A stretch of DNA of 51,189 nt from contig JAVBNW010000037.1 in the NCBI GenBank assembly GCA_031551255.1, forward strand, positions 1-51,189, written 5' to 3'. Shown here in pieces: positions 1-9,176 of this stretch (positions are counted from its first letter, which is position 1; each line of letters opens with the position of its first letter). Source of the stretch: JAVBNW01 sp031551255 (lineage in GTDB: Bacteria > Bacillota > Clostridia > Christensenellales > UBA1750). Under the pieces are notes generated by a model, which saw only the letters and a list, made by a program, of their open reading frames with translations, had not been told where the DNA came from and searched no databases. Position numbers and translations under genes: made by a program.

Positions 1-2
1 TC

Positions 3-914
3 GTAGCCGAAAACCTGGTAAAGATCTACAAGACAAAAGAGATCGAGGTGCTCGCGCTGCAGGGCCTGGACCTTACCGTAGAAGACGGCGAGTTGATGGC
101 CATTATAGGCAACTCGGGCAGCGGCAAATCCACGCTGATGAACATGCTTGGCGCGCTGGATAGGCCTTCAGCGGGTAGGCTGGAGGTCGACGGCAAGGAT
201 TTACTCAAAATGACCGATGCCGCGGCAACCATTTACAAGCGCGAAACCGTAGGTTTTGTGTGGCAGAACAACGCGCGCAACCTCATCCCCTACCTGACGG
301 CGCGTGAAAATGTGGAAATGCCGATGCTTCTTTACGAAAGCGCCAGGCGCAAAGAGCGTGCGCGAAGGCTGCTTGAAATCGTGGGGCTGAGCCACCGGAG
401 CCGTTCGCGCCTGAGCCAGCTCTCCGGCGGCGAACAGCAGCGCGTGGCCATCGCCATCGCGCTGGCGAACCGGCCGCGCCTTCTGCTCGCAGACGAGCCG
501 ACCGGCGCGGTGGATACCCGTACCGCCGAGATGATCCTCGATGTTTTTCGCGAGATCAACCGGGAGCTTGGCGTGACGATCGTGATCGTCACGCACGACG
601 CGCAGATTTCAAGGCAGGTGGATCGCGTGGTCGCCATCCGCGACGGGCGCACATCCAGCGAGTTTATCAAGCGGCGAAGCTACCGCGAGGAGATCGCCGA
701 AATGGCCAGGGAAGAAAAAGAAGTGCGCGATATGCGCCAGGATCAAAGCGAGCAGACGCACGTCGAGCTTGCGGTGGTGGACGCCGCAGGTCGGCTGCAA
801 ATCCCCCGCGAGCTGCTTAGCAACCTGGGCGTGACGGGAAAGAGCAAGCTGTTGGTGGAGGAGGAGCAGGGCAGGATCGTCATCCGCAAGCCCGACGAAG
901 CCAATGACTCATAA
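3..914 (+). CDS. ABC transporter ATP-binding protein with C-terminal AbrB-like tail (5' end outside window)
   Basis: The frame is open from base 3 and homology to ABC ATPases begins before the first possible start (GTG at 48), so the gene starts upstream of the window. Walker A (GNSGSGKST), a Q-loop (VWQN), an LSGGE signature, Walker B (LLLADEPTG) and the H-loop (IVTHD) are all present, in the arrangement of the LolD/MacB/FtsE-type ATPases that drive lipoprotein, peptide or drug export permeases. After about residue 235 there is a charged linker. The last 50 residues (VVDAAGRLQIPRELLSNLGV and following) look like a SpoVT/AbrB swapped-hairpin domain, which is unusual for an ATPase. The downstream gene starts 11 bases before this stop, so the two are probably co-transcribed. 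The partner permease is presumably upstream. Confidence 0.93.
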   Translation, partial: VAENLVKIYKTKEIEVLALQGLDLTVEDGELMAIIGNSGSGKSTLMNMLGALDRPSAGRLEVDGKDLLKMTDAAATIYKRETVGFVWQNNARNLIPYLTARENVEMPMLLYESARRKERARRLLEIVGLSHRSRSRLSQLSGGEQQRVAIAIALANRPRLLLADEPTGAVDTRTAEMILDVFREINRELGVTIVIVTHDAQISRQVDRVVAIRDGRTSSEFIKRRSYREEIAEMAREEKEVRDMRQDQSEQTHVELAVVDAAGRLQIPRELLSNLGVTGKSKLLVEEEQGRIVIRKPDEANDS

Positions 915-1758
915 AGACGCAATCTGGGCTCGAGATATCGTCAGATGCCAGCGCGAGGATGGCAGCTGGGGGCGGTTCCACACGCTCAGCGGTCCTCCGG
1001 CCCCTGCGAATATGACGACCGAGCAGGCGCTGCGCCGCCTGGAAAGGCTCGGGCTCACCATACAGGACGCGCCCATACGGCGCGCCGTCGACTACATGCG
1101 CGCATGCCTTAGCGGCCGGCTCGTTCCGCCGGACGGCAGGGAAAAGGTTCTCGATTGGGATGTATTTGAAAAGATGATGCTCGCCGCGTGGATCCGGCGC
1201 TTTACGCAAGAAGATGAGCAGGCCAACGAAATCGCCCAAACCTGGGCGGATATCATGGCCGAGGCCGTACGCGGAGGCGCCTTCCGGCAGGAGGATTACC
1301 AAAGCGCGTATCTTAGGCGCTTTCGAAGGCCGCCGGGCAGGGCACGCTACATCGCCGTATCGCAGTTTTATATGGTGTCTTTAACGGCGGGGCTTGTTGA
1401 ACCGCGCGCGGAAGGTGCGGCATTTGACTATTTTTTATCAAATGATGGCGGTATTTATTACGTATATTCATCTCGGCTCGACCGGTTGCCCGATCGGTTT
1501 GCATCCCTGGATGCGAGCAGGTACCTGGGCGCCATCGAATTGCTGAGCGGTTTTTCCTCGCGGGCGTGCAGGCAAAAACTCGGCTTTGTGGCGGAGTGGC
1601 TGCTTGCGGTGCGCGGCGAGGACGGGTTGTGGGATATGGGGGCCAACGCAAAGGACGGCGTATATTACCCCCTTTCAGATTCGTGGCGCAGCGCGAGAGA
1701 GCGCAGGGCCGACTGCACGGAGAGGATCGAGGCGCTGCTTCGCAGGCTTGGCACCTAG
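904..1758 (+). CDS. Hypothetical protein, squalene cyclase/prenyltransferase-like fold
   Basis: This 284-residue protein has no signal peptide. Two segments, QREDGSWG near residue 18 and GEDGLWDMG near residue 240, resemble the QW-type motifs of alpha/alpha-toroid proteins (squalene cyclases, prenyltransferase subunits). The aspartate-rich catalytic motifs of true terpene cyclases are not evident, so an enzymatic role is not claimed. The ATG overlaps the stop of the ABC ATPase by 11 bases, implying translational coupling. The TAG stop lies in the left terminal repeat of an inverted-repeat element (1755-1922); the insertion appears to have used the TA of the stop codon and left the protein end unchanged. 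Function is unknown. Confidence 0.8.
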   Translation: MTHKDAIWARDIVRCQREDGSWGRFHTLSGPPAPANMTTEQALRRLERLGLTIQDAPIRRAVDYMRACLSGRLVPPDGREKVLDWDVFEKMMLAAWIRRFTQEDEQANEIAQTWADIMAEAVRGGAFRQEDYQSAYLRRFRRPPGRARYIAVSQFYMVSLTAGLVEPRAEGAAFDYFLSNDGGIYYVYSSRLDRLPDRFASLDASRYLGAIELLSGFSSRACRQKLGFVAEWLLAVRGEDGLWDMGANAKDGVYYPLSDSWRSARERRADCTERIEALLRRLGT

Positions 1759-1922
1759 GTCTTGTTGACACAAACGCTCAGCGCCGTCTTTCGGCCGCTT
1801 TTCGTACCTGATTTTGTTGCCGTCAGTCAGCGTAGCCGCCGGCTACGCCTCCTTTCTGCGCCTCATCAGGCGCAAAAATCGGCTCGAAACTCAGCATTTT
1901 GGATTATGTCAACAGGACCTAG
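1755..1922. mobile_element. MITE-like inverted-repeat element, copy 1
   Basis: The ends are 16-base inverted repeats, CTAGGTCTTGTTGACA at 1755-1770 and TGTCAACAGGACCTAG at 1907-1922, matching at 15 of 16 positions. The arms extend as a longer imperfect hairpin around a core (about 1820-1860) holding a short palindrome, GCGTAGCC/GGCTACGC. The core is shared with the elements at 36401-36564 (same orientation as the reverse complement of this copy) and 15307-15469. There is no ORF inside. It falls exactly on the stop codon of the preceding gene, TA of TAG being the likely target. Confidence 0.7.
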
Positions 1923-2222
1923 CAAAATCGCCATAATTTCCAGATCCTAAATCAATCGGCACATTTCATATGCACAGATATCGCACCCACATGATCGTAT
2001 ATTTGGAAACAAACGGCGCTCACCAGTACAGGGCCGTTCTTCATGCGCGCGTTCGGCCTAAATCGGGGCTTTGAGCGCACTTTGCCATGTTATGCTTTTT
2101 GTGATGCCACATTTCCGCCATAGTTGGCTATGATTTCACCGATCTCTTTACACAAAACAATCTGGATTGGCAGCCCATAAATCTGTTATACTGCGAATGA
2201 TTTTTGCAAAGGATGTGCCGGT
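1923..2222. other. Intergenic region upstream of the adaptor-protein operon
   Basis: This is about 300 bases without a credible ORF. A -10-like TATACT (2187-2192) precedes the adaptor gene. The nearest -35-like TTGGCA (2167-2172) is only 14 bases away, so the promoter is tentative. A Shine-Dalgarno-like AAAGGA lies at 2208-2213. Confidence 0.35.
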
Positions 2223-3962
2223 ATGAAAAAGCGCAGGGTTGTCAAAATTATTCGCAATGTAATCGTCGTGCTCGTTCTTGCCGCGGTTGCGTTCGGCATC
2301 TACCTATACGTACAGCAGCAAAACGCGCTCAAGGCGTTGAGCGAGGTTCCGAACTATAGCTTTCGGCAGGTCGCCAAGGGCAATGTGGATATCGGCGTGA
2401 CGGCCAAGGGCGTCGTGTCGTCTCACTCATCCACCACCGTCGTTCTAGGTTGGGCGGGCACGGTAAAAAACGTCAACTTTGAAGCCGGCGATATCGTAGA
2501 AGAAGGCGACGTGCTGGCCGTGATTGAGGACGATGACTTAAAGAGCAACATCCAGGCGGCGAATAACACGCTGCGCCAGCAGGAGATTACGCTTCAAAAG
2601 CAGCTGGACGCGCTCGAGAAGACGGTCGACGCGCCGGCCACCGGGCGCATTAAAGAGCTCAAGGCGCAGGTCGGCGAGGATATTTCAAGCGCAGTAGGGG
2701 CCTATGGGCAGGTATGCTGGATTTCCCCCGACGGCATGATGGAACTGACCGCGGATCTTGACATCGCGCTGCAGCTGCACGATAAGGTCGAAGTCAGCGA
2801 CAAGCGCAACATCGTATACAGCGGCAGGGTTACCGCGGTGACGGGCACAAAGGCCACGATAGAAATATACGACGACGCGAGACTGAGTGACGGCGATCAT
2901 GTGACGGTTTTAACATACCCGTCGCAGATCATCGGCGAGGGCGACGTTACGATTAAGAACGGCATCAAGGTTACCGGATCGGGCAAGATTACCGACATCC
3001 ACGTTCAGGAGGGCGACTTGGTCGAGCGCGGGCAGGTGCTATTTACGCTGGATACCAAGGACGCCAAGCTCTCCTATGAATCGCAGACCATCTCCGTCGC
3101 CGATGCGCAGCGCAAGATTGCCGACCTGCGCAAGGATCAGGGCAAGAGCGAGCTTTTGTCGCCGGTGCGCGGCGTTTTAACGGAGATGAATCTGCTGGAG
3201 GGCCAAAACGCGAACAGCGGGCAAACGGTTGCGAAACTCCAGGATGTCGACAACCTCGAGACGGTCATCAACGTCGACGAGCTGGACATCGCCAAAGTAA
3301 AAGTCGGGCAAAAAGTGGATATCACGCTGGAGGCGCTGGAGGACAAGACGTATACCGGCACCGTCACCAAGATCGCCGTGATCGGCGTCAATTCCAACAA
3401 CTTCGCCACGTACCCCGTCACCATCGCCTTTGACGACCCGGGCGATGTGAAGATTGGCATGTCTTGCGAGGCGACGATCAACATCGAATCCGCGAAAAAC
3501 GTAAATGTGTTGCCGGTCGAGATGCTACAGCGCGGGCGGGACGGCTATTCCGTGTTGCTGGTCGTGGGCGGACTGGATACCGGCGCAGCGCACGATAAAG
3601 AGGTGGAGGAAACCGCCGCCACAGCAACGAACGGCAGCCGCACGGGCGGCGGCAACATGATGCAGCGCGCGCAAATGATGCAAAGCGCCATGATGGGCGG
3701 CAACACGAGCAGCGGCGGCAACGCGCTGAGCATGGGCGTGCAGACGGAGCTTCGCGAGGTGCAGGTCGGCCTCATCAACGAGGATTACGCGCAGATTCTC
3801 TCGGGGCTCGAAGAGGGCGATTGGGTCGCCACTGAAACCAAGGGATCGAGCATTATGGATATGATGATGATGGGCGGAGGCAACGTAACCGTGGTCGAAG
3901 GCGGCCCGGGCCCGAATGCGGGCGGCGGCGAGCGCTCCTTCCAGGCGGCCCCGGACCGCTAG
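2223..3962 (+). CDS. HlyD/MacA-type periplasmic-adaptor-like (membrane fusion) protein
   Basis: A basic N-terminus and one membrane segment (about residues 10-29) anchor a 579-residue extracytoplasmic protein. Two tandem biotinyl-lipoyl-like barrel segments are visible (about 45-130 and 245-330; note GDIVEEGDVLAVIEDDDL and GDLVERGQVLFTLDTKD). They are joined by short helical stretches, followed by beta-barrel and membrane-proximal domains. It is longer than the usual 350-450 residues. The C-terminal third carries Gly/Met-rich low-complexity inserts (about 475-510 and 545-579, including MMMM). The ATPase and permease follow within 11 bases, so this is the adaptor of a YknXYZ/MacAB-like export complex. 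The substrate could be a peptide or an antimicrobial; nothing in the sequence decides. Confidence 0.9.
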   Translation: MKKRRVVKIIRNVIVVLVLAAVAFGIYLYVQQQNALKALSEVPNYSFRQVAKGNVDIGVTAKGVVSSHSSTTVVLGWAGTVKNVNFEAGDIVEEGDVLAVIEDDDLKSNIQAANNTLRQQEITLQKQLDALEKTVDAPATGRIKELKAQVGEDISSAVGAYGQVCWISPDGMMELTADLDIALQLHDKVEVSDKRNIVYSGRVTAVTGTKATIEIYDDARLSDGDHVTVLTYPSQIIGEGDVTIKNGIKVTGSGKITDIHVQEGDLVERGQVLFTLDTKDAKLSYESQTISVADAQRKIADLRKDQGKSELLSPVRGVLTEMNLLEGQNANSGQTVAKLQDVDNLETVINVDELDIAKVKVGQKVDITLEALEDKTYTGTVTKIAVIGVNSNNFATYPVTIAFDDPGDVKIGMSCEATINIESAKNVNVLPVEMLQRGRDGYSVLLVVGGLDTGAAHDKEVEETAATATNGSRTGGGNMMQRAQMMQSAMMGGNTSSGGNALSMGVQTELREVQVGLINEDYAQILSGLEEGDWVATETKGSSIMDMMMMGGGNVTVVEGGPGPNAGGGERSFQAAPDR

Positions 3963-3973
3963 GGGGTAAGGAT

Positions 3974-4656
<683 letters not shown>

Positions 4657-4660
<4 letters not shown>

Positions 4661-5817
4661 GCATACTTCAATCGTTTAAAATGGCCTTTTCGGCGATTCT
4701 GGGCAACAAGATGCGCTCGTTTTTGACGATGCTGGGCATCATCATCGGCGTGTTTGCGGTGGTTGTGCTGGTATCCATCGTGCAGGGGGCGACGGGCTCG
4801 GTTACCTCGCAGCTGCAAAGCATGGGCACGAACCGGCTTACCGTGCAGATCACCGGCATGCGCACGACGTTTACGTACGACGATGCCGAAGAGATGGGCG
4901 AAATCGAGGGCATCGCGGACTGCGCGCCGGTCATATCCAGCAGCGTCACCATGCGCGCGAACGGCGAGACATACACAACCACCCTGTACGGAACAAACGA
5001 GCACTACCTCGTTTCGCAAGAGTATGAGCTCAGCGCCGGGCGAAACCTAAACCAGACCGACCTTGACAACCGCTTTCAGGTGGTGGTGATCGCAACCGAC
5101 ATCGCCGACGAATTGTTCGGGTATCGCGATGTGGTGGGCGAAAATCTGCGCATCAACGGCGCTACGTACAAGATCGTCGGCGTGATCGAAGAGCAGGCCG
5201 AATCCATGCTTGGCTCCGCGAACGATTATGCGATTATTCCGTTTGCCACCGCAACGCGTCTTTTTAAGACGGATTCCATCCGCCAGGTAATCATGACGGC
5301 TGCAAACGGCGACGACGTGCCCGCGCTGAAAACCCAGATCGAACAGTTCGTCGAAAAAAAGGTGGGCGAGGATAACTACAGGGTTTCCTCTTCTCAGGAG
5401 CTTTTGGATACCATGAATGAGGCGATCGGCACGCTGACGCTGATGCTCGGCGGAGTTGCCGGCATATCGCTTCTGGTGGGCGGCATCGGCATCATGAACA
5501 TCATGCTGGTATCGGTCACCGAGCGCACGCGGGAAATCGGCATCCGCAAGGCGATCGGCGCAAAGCGGCGCAATATTCTTACCCAGTTTTTGATCGAGGC
5601 GATCGTGGTAACCATCCTGGGGGGCATCATCGCCCTGGGCCTGTCCTACGTGGCGCTGATCGTGTTGGGAGACTATATGGGCATAGAAATGGCCATGTCG
5701 CCGGATACAATTTCGCTGGGCATCAGTTTTTGCCTGGTGATCGGCGTAGTGTTCGGCGTCTATCCGGCAAACAAGGCATCCAAGCTCAACCCGATCGAGG
5801 CTCTCAGGCACGAGTAA
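4657..5817 (+). CDS. ABC transporter permease, MacB/FtsX type (YknZ-like)
   Basis: This 386-residue membrane protein has the family layout: an N-terminal transmembrane helix (about 20-45, in a KMRSFLTMLGIIIGVFAVV context), a large extracytoplasmic MacB periplasmic core (about 50-240), and three C-terminal helices (about 265-290, 320-345, 350-375). The motif TEREIGIRKAIGAKRRNI near residue 290 is a hallmark of the FtsX-domain coupling helix. With the overlapping ATPase and the adaptor it forms a complete tripartite-like exporter of the type Gram-positives use for toxic peptides. A hairpin terminator follows about 30 bases after the stop. Confidence 0.95.
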
Positions 5818-5845
5818 GGGTATGGGTTTTCATTAGGCGTTTTCA

Positions 5846-5873
5846 AGGGGCGGATCGATCCGCCTCTTTATCT
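5846..5873 (+). terminator. Intrinsic terminator after the exporter operon
   Basis: The self-complementary stem GGCGGATCGATCCGCC (5849-5864) is followed by a T-rich stretch (TCTTTATCTTTT). It lies 30 bases after the permease stop. Confidence 0.75.
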
Positions 5874-5889
5874 TTTGCTGCTTTTTCTG

Positions 5890-5895
5890 TATAAT
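5890..5895 (+). promoter_or_regulatory. -10 element of the marR promoter
   Basis: A perfect TATAAT lies 59 bases before the marR start. The -35 region is weak (TTTATC at 5867-5872, 17-base spacer). The ATATACCATAT stretch at about 5916-5926 just downstream is a possible autoregulatory site; this is inference only. Confidence 0.45.
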
Positions 5896-5954
5896 GAAAC
5901 GGTAAAAGATAGGAATATACCATATAGCATTGTTAAAAGTGAGGTGGTCGCTCC

Positions 5955-6392
5955 TTGAAGACGTATGGCGGTTTTCTCATGTCGCAAATCGAGCGGCTTG
6001 GCGGGCGCGCATTCAATAGAATCCTCAAAGATATCGGCATCGACGCCTTCAACGGCGCGCAGGGAAGAATTTTGTATGTGCTGTGGGAATATGGGCGGAT
6101 GACGATTACCGAAGTCGGCAAGCTTACTTCGCTTGCAAAGACCACCCTTACGAGCATGCTCGACAGGATGGAGGATGCGGGGCTCATTCTAAGAATTCCC
6201 GACCCCGACAACCGCCGCCAGATCTTTATCGAAACTACGCCCGAGGCAATGGAGCTTAGGGATGCCTACGAACGGGTATCCGAAGAGTGCAACGATATTT
6301 TCTACGACGGCTTCACGGAAGATGAAATATTGTTTTTTGAGGACACGCTTCGCAGGATCATCGTAAACTTTGAAAAGAGGGAAGAGGGGTAG
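5955..6392 (+). CDS. MarR-family transcriptional regulator
   Basis: This 145-residue protein has a MarR winged helix-turn-helix. The recognition region reads TEVGKLTSLAKTTLTSMLDR and is followed by the wing IPDPDNRRQIFIETT, with the conserved D-x-R-R of the family. Helices at both ends would form the dimer interface. The chosen start is TTG at 5955, because GAGGTGG at 5941-5947 sits 7-8 bases upstream; the in-frame ATG eight codons later has no such site. The FAD oxidoreductase starts 42 bases downstream and is the obvious candidate target. Ligand unknown. Confidence 0.92.
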   Translation: MKTYGGFLMSQIERLGGRAFNRILKDIGIDAFNGAQGRILYVLWEYGRMTITEVGKLTSLAKTTLTSMLDRMEDAGLILRIPDPDNRRQIFIETTPEAMELRDAYERVSEECNDIFYDGFTEDEILFFEDTLRRIIVNFEKREEG

Positions 6393-6434
6393 CGGACGGC
6401 GCCGCATCCCGCTACAAGGGAAGGGGTTTATGCT

Positions 6435-8213
6435 ATGAGAACGCGCAAGTATGAAGACATGTACTTTGCCCTGGTTGTCGTAGGCGGCGGGCTTTCCGGG
6501 CTGTGCTGCGCGCTGGCGGCCGCGCGCCGCGGCGTGAAGACCGCGCTGGTGCAGGATCGGCCCGTATTCGGCGGCAACGCCTCCAGCGAGGTGCGCATGC
6601 ATATCTGCGGCGCGGATCGCCATTGCCAGCGCAAGAATGCGCGCGAAACCGGCATCATAGAAGAATTGCTGCTGGACAACCGCGCCGTCAACCCCAACCA
6701 TTCGTTTGCCACGCTGGATACGGTGCTGTGGGAAAAGGCGAGCTTCCAGCCGAACCTTACCCGGTTTCTCAACACCCGCATGACGGACGCGCAGGTGGAA
6801 GAGGGCCGCGTCACGGCGGTGCTGTGCGACCAGATCACCACCGAGCGCCGCTTTCGCCTGACCGCGCCGCTTTTTGTGGATGCGACGGGCGACGCGATGC
6901 TGGCGCATCTTGCGGGCGCGCAGTATCGTATGGGCCGCGAAGGCCGCGATCGGCATGCGGAGCACTGGGCGCCGATTCGGGAAGATAACCATACCATGGG
7001 CAATTCGCTTCTGTTTCGCGCGGTCGACATGGGGCGGCCGGTTCCGTTTGTCAAGCCTGCATGGGCCTATACCATCGCCGAGGAAGAGTTTGCGCATCGC
7101 GGCCACACGGAGATTTCCTCCGGCTATTGGTGGATCGAGCTGGGCGGGGACGACAAGGATGTGATCGCCGACGGCGAAGAGATCAGAGACGAGCTGCTCA
7201 GAACGCTGTACGGCGTGTGGGATCACATCAAAAACGGCGGCGACCACGGCGCGGAAAACTACGCGCTCGAATGGGTGGGCCATCTGCCCGGCAAGCGCGA
7301 AAGCCGCCGGGTGGTAGGAGATTATGTGCTGAACGAAAACGATGTGATGGCCGCACGGGTGTTTGACGATGCGGTGGCCTACGGCGGCTGGTCGATGGAT
7401 GTGCACGTGGTGGGCGGCTTTCGAACCAAGGAGGAGCCTACGCAGTATCTGGGCGATTTCGACCTGTATACCATTCCCTACCGCGCGCTGTACGCGCGGG
7501 ATGTCGAAAACCTGTTTGTCGGGGGTCGCGCGTTTTCTACCACGCACATGGCATTTTCCTCGGTGCGCGTAATGGCCACCTGCGCCGTCGTGGGGCAGGC
7601 CATCGGCACGGCGGCGGCCATCGCCGCGCGCGAAGGCATTTTGCCGCGGGGCGTGGGCGCGCATATGCGTGAGCTTCAGCAAACGCTCATGCGCGACGAC
7701 TGCTACATTCCCGGCTATCTCAACCTGCATGAGGGCGATATCGCGCCTGACGCGGCCGTGCGCGCGTCCAGCGAAAGCGCAAACGGCGAGGCCGCGCTCG
7801 TGCTCAACGGCAAGATGCGCGATATCCACGGTGAAAAAAATGCCTGGGTATCCCGGCCCTCCGGAGAACCTGAGTGGATCGAGCTGAGCTGGCCCTTGCC
7901 GGTTGCGGCCGAGGAAATCATTTTGCGCTTTGACTCGGATCTTTCGGCCGAGCTGATGATCTCGCTTTCTAAGCGTGTGCAAGATAGTCAGCATCCGGGC
8001 ATTCCGGCCCAGTTGCCCAAGGCGTACGCGCTTACGCTTTTGAAAGATGGGGCAGTCGTCCACACCGAAAACGTCGCGAATAACCACGCCCGCCTTTGCC
8101 GCCACTCCGTTCCCGATATCGCCTTTGACGCGGCGCGCGTGGATATCCTTTTAACGCACGGCGATCCTTGCGCGCGGATGTTCCAGTTCAACGTGTACCA
8201 ACGGGCGCGGTGA
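6435..8213 (+). CDS. FAD-dependent oxidoreductase with C-terminal beta-sandwich-like region
   Basis: This 592-residue protein begins with a Rossmann FAD-binding motif (VVVGGGLSGLCCALAAAR, about residues 14-31). An FGGNASSEVR segment follows, typical of the FAD_oxidored (pfam12831) group. A second FAD contact, FVGGRAFSTTHMAFSSVRVM, lies near residue 355. The last 140 residues (after about 450) look beta-rich and resemble an appended carbohydrate-binding-like sandwich. There is no signal peptide, so it acts in the cytoplasm. Members of this family often sit among sugar-degradation genes, but the substrate is not defined. It follows marR by 42 bases, and a 15-bp perfect-stem hairpin lies just after its stop. 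Confidence 0.9.
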   Translation: MRTRKYEDMYFALVVVGGGLSGLCCALAAARRGVKTALVQDRPVFGGNASSEVRMHICGADRHCQRKNARETGIIEELLLDNRAVNPNHSFATLDTVLWEKASFQPNLTRFLNTRMTDAQVEEGRVTAVLCDQITTERRFRLTAPLFVDATGDAMLAHLAGAQYRMGREGRDRHAEHWAPIREDNHTMGNSLLFRAVDMGRPVPFVKPAWAYTIAEEEFAHRGHTEISSGYWWIELGGDDKDVIADGEEIRDELLRTLYGVWDHIKNGGDHGAENYALEWVGHLPGKRESRRVVGDYVLNENDVMAARVFDDAVAYGGWSMDVHVVGGFRTKEEPTQYLGDFDLYTIPYRALYARDVENLFVGGRAFSTTHMAFSSVRVMATCAVVGQAIGTAAAIAAREGILPRGVGAHMRELQQTLMRDDCYIPGYLNLHEGDIAPDAAVRASSESANGEAALVLNGKMRDIHGEKNAWVSRPSGEPEWIELSWPLPVAAEEIILRFDSDLSAELMISLSKRVQDSQHPGIPAQLPKAYALTLLKDGAVVHTENVANNHARLCRHSVPDIAFDAARVDILLTHGDPCARMFQFNVYQRAR

Positions 8214-8229
8214 GGCCTGTCGTGTAAAA

Positions 8230-8264
8230 GCGATGAGCCCGGACGCTACGTCCGGGCTCATCGC
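8230..8264 (+). terminator. Strong hairpin after the FAD oxidoreductase
   Basis: GCGATGAGCCCGGAC (8230-8244) pairs perfectly over 15 bp with 8250-8264 around a 5-base loop. There is no clean T-run, but its position 16 bases after the stop supports transcription termination or 3'-end protection. Confidence 0.65.
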
Positions 8265-8287
8265 CTTGCGGCCCTTTAGCATGTCGA

Positions 8288-8545
8288 TCATCTGGGCCGT
8301 TCGGTTATTCTATCCAATGCGAAAGTGCAAAAAAGATATCCATATGCCTCGATGTGTCCTACCATCGCTATCCTTCCATATAATCTGCGTTCATGGGTAA
8401 GCACCTCCACATACTTTTCGAGGCTATCCAACAACTCGCGGTTCGTATCGTTGAGGATGCAGGTGATTTCAAGCGAACCGTCCGATTTATTTTCGGGTTT
8501 ATCAAGAAGAACATAAGTATGCTTTCCTACATTGATACATTCCAA
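8288..8545 (-). CDS. Small orphan protein (about 85 residues)
   Basis: I do not recognise the family. The reading frame opens at an ATG at 8572. However, an AAAGGAGG site inside that extension (about 8556-8563) points to the TTG at 8545 as the start. The product would be a soluble 85-residue protein with ordinary composition (for example CINVGKHTYVLLDKPE and LLDSLEKYVEVLTHERR). Base composition is more AT-rich than its neighbours, as for the membrane gene at 9.2 kb, suggesting an acquired segment. An AT-rich promoter-like stretch lies upstream (8575-8630). Confidence 0.55.
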   Translation of the reverse strand: MECINVGKHTYVLLDKPENKSDGSLEITCILNDTNRELLDSLEKYVEVLTHERRLYGRIAMVGHIEAYGYLFCTFALDRITERPR

Positions 8546-8572
8546 CCTGCCCAACGCCTCCTTTAAGAGCAT

Positions 8573-9176
8573 TCTATATATGTAGCTTGAAATATTTGCA
8601 TTGTAAATATATAGGACAATAAAGCATCTTGTGTCTCAGATGGCCTATTATAAACGCGAAGCAAAGCGGGCCGAGGCGTTGTGCCCCAGCCTTAGACTAT
8701 ACGCAAAGACAGCAAAATAAAATAGAGTTGCAAGAAGTGGAAAACGTTTTGTATTAGCCGTACCTTGCTGAGGGGCGCGAGGCCAAGGTAGCGCAAAAGG
8801 GCTGGAAGGCCGAAGCCGAGTGTGCGCAGTGCGCACATAGAGCGGGCGGAAGGCCAGTAAATGCGAGGCGACCTGCGAGCGTAGTGACATGGGAGCCCAC
8901 ATAAACTGAGCGCTAGCAAACGCCCATAGGCGAACGGAGGATCGGAGCTCATGGCGGTTAGTATGCAAGTCCGACGGAAATGACGCAAGGCATGGCGATT
9001 CGTACCGAAGGGCCTTTCCGGATCACCGCCTTGCGCAATGCCGAATTGTCTCATTTTCGATGCTCTCAATCAATCCGAGGGGAGCGTCCAAATATGTACA
9101 TAAATTATGATTCATTAGATATAAAATAAGCATGTACATTTTATGCATGTTATGATAAAATTCAGTAAAATTTGAA
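8573..9176. other. 600-base noncoding stretch with repeat-like, hairpin-rich DNA
   Basis: No convincing gene is present. Several hairpins are visible: TACCTTG/CAAGGTA arms at about 8761-8790, and GTGTGCGC/GCGCACAT at about 8820-8837. Bases 8962-9040, read on the minus strand, match 31519-31598 at roughly 70 percent by eye, with mostly transitions, which suggests a shared noncoding repeat. The overlapping minus-strand frames here have biased composition and no ribosome-binding site. Confidence 0.5.
8962..9040 (-). repeat. Diverged interspersed repeat, copy A
   Basis: Read on the minus strand, the 79 bases align with 31519-31598 on the plus strand. The block CTTGCGTCATTTCCG is identical and is followed in both by a CTTGCATA. 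Differences elsewhere are mostly transitions. Confidence 0.55.

Noticed and set aside
6189..8105. 638-codon open frame on the minus strand
   Set aside because: It is antisense to the FAD oxidoreductase, has Arg/His/Ala-biased composition and no ribosome-binding site. It is a GC-rich shadow frame.
8640..9060. An IscB/TnpB-type guide RNA or a group II intron in the hairpin-rich gap
   Set aside because: The hairpins invited this idea, but no IscB, TnpB or reverse-transcriptase gene lies nearby and no conserved core such as intron domain V could be recognised.
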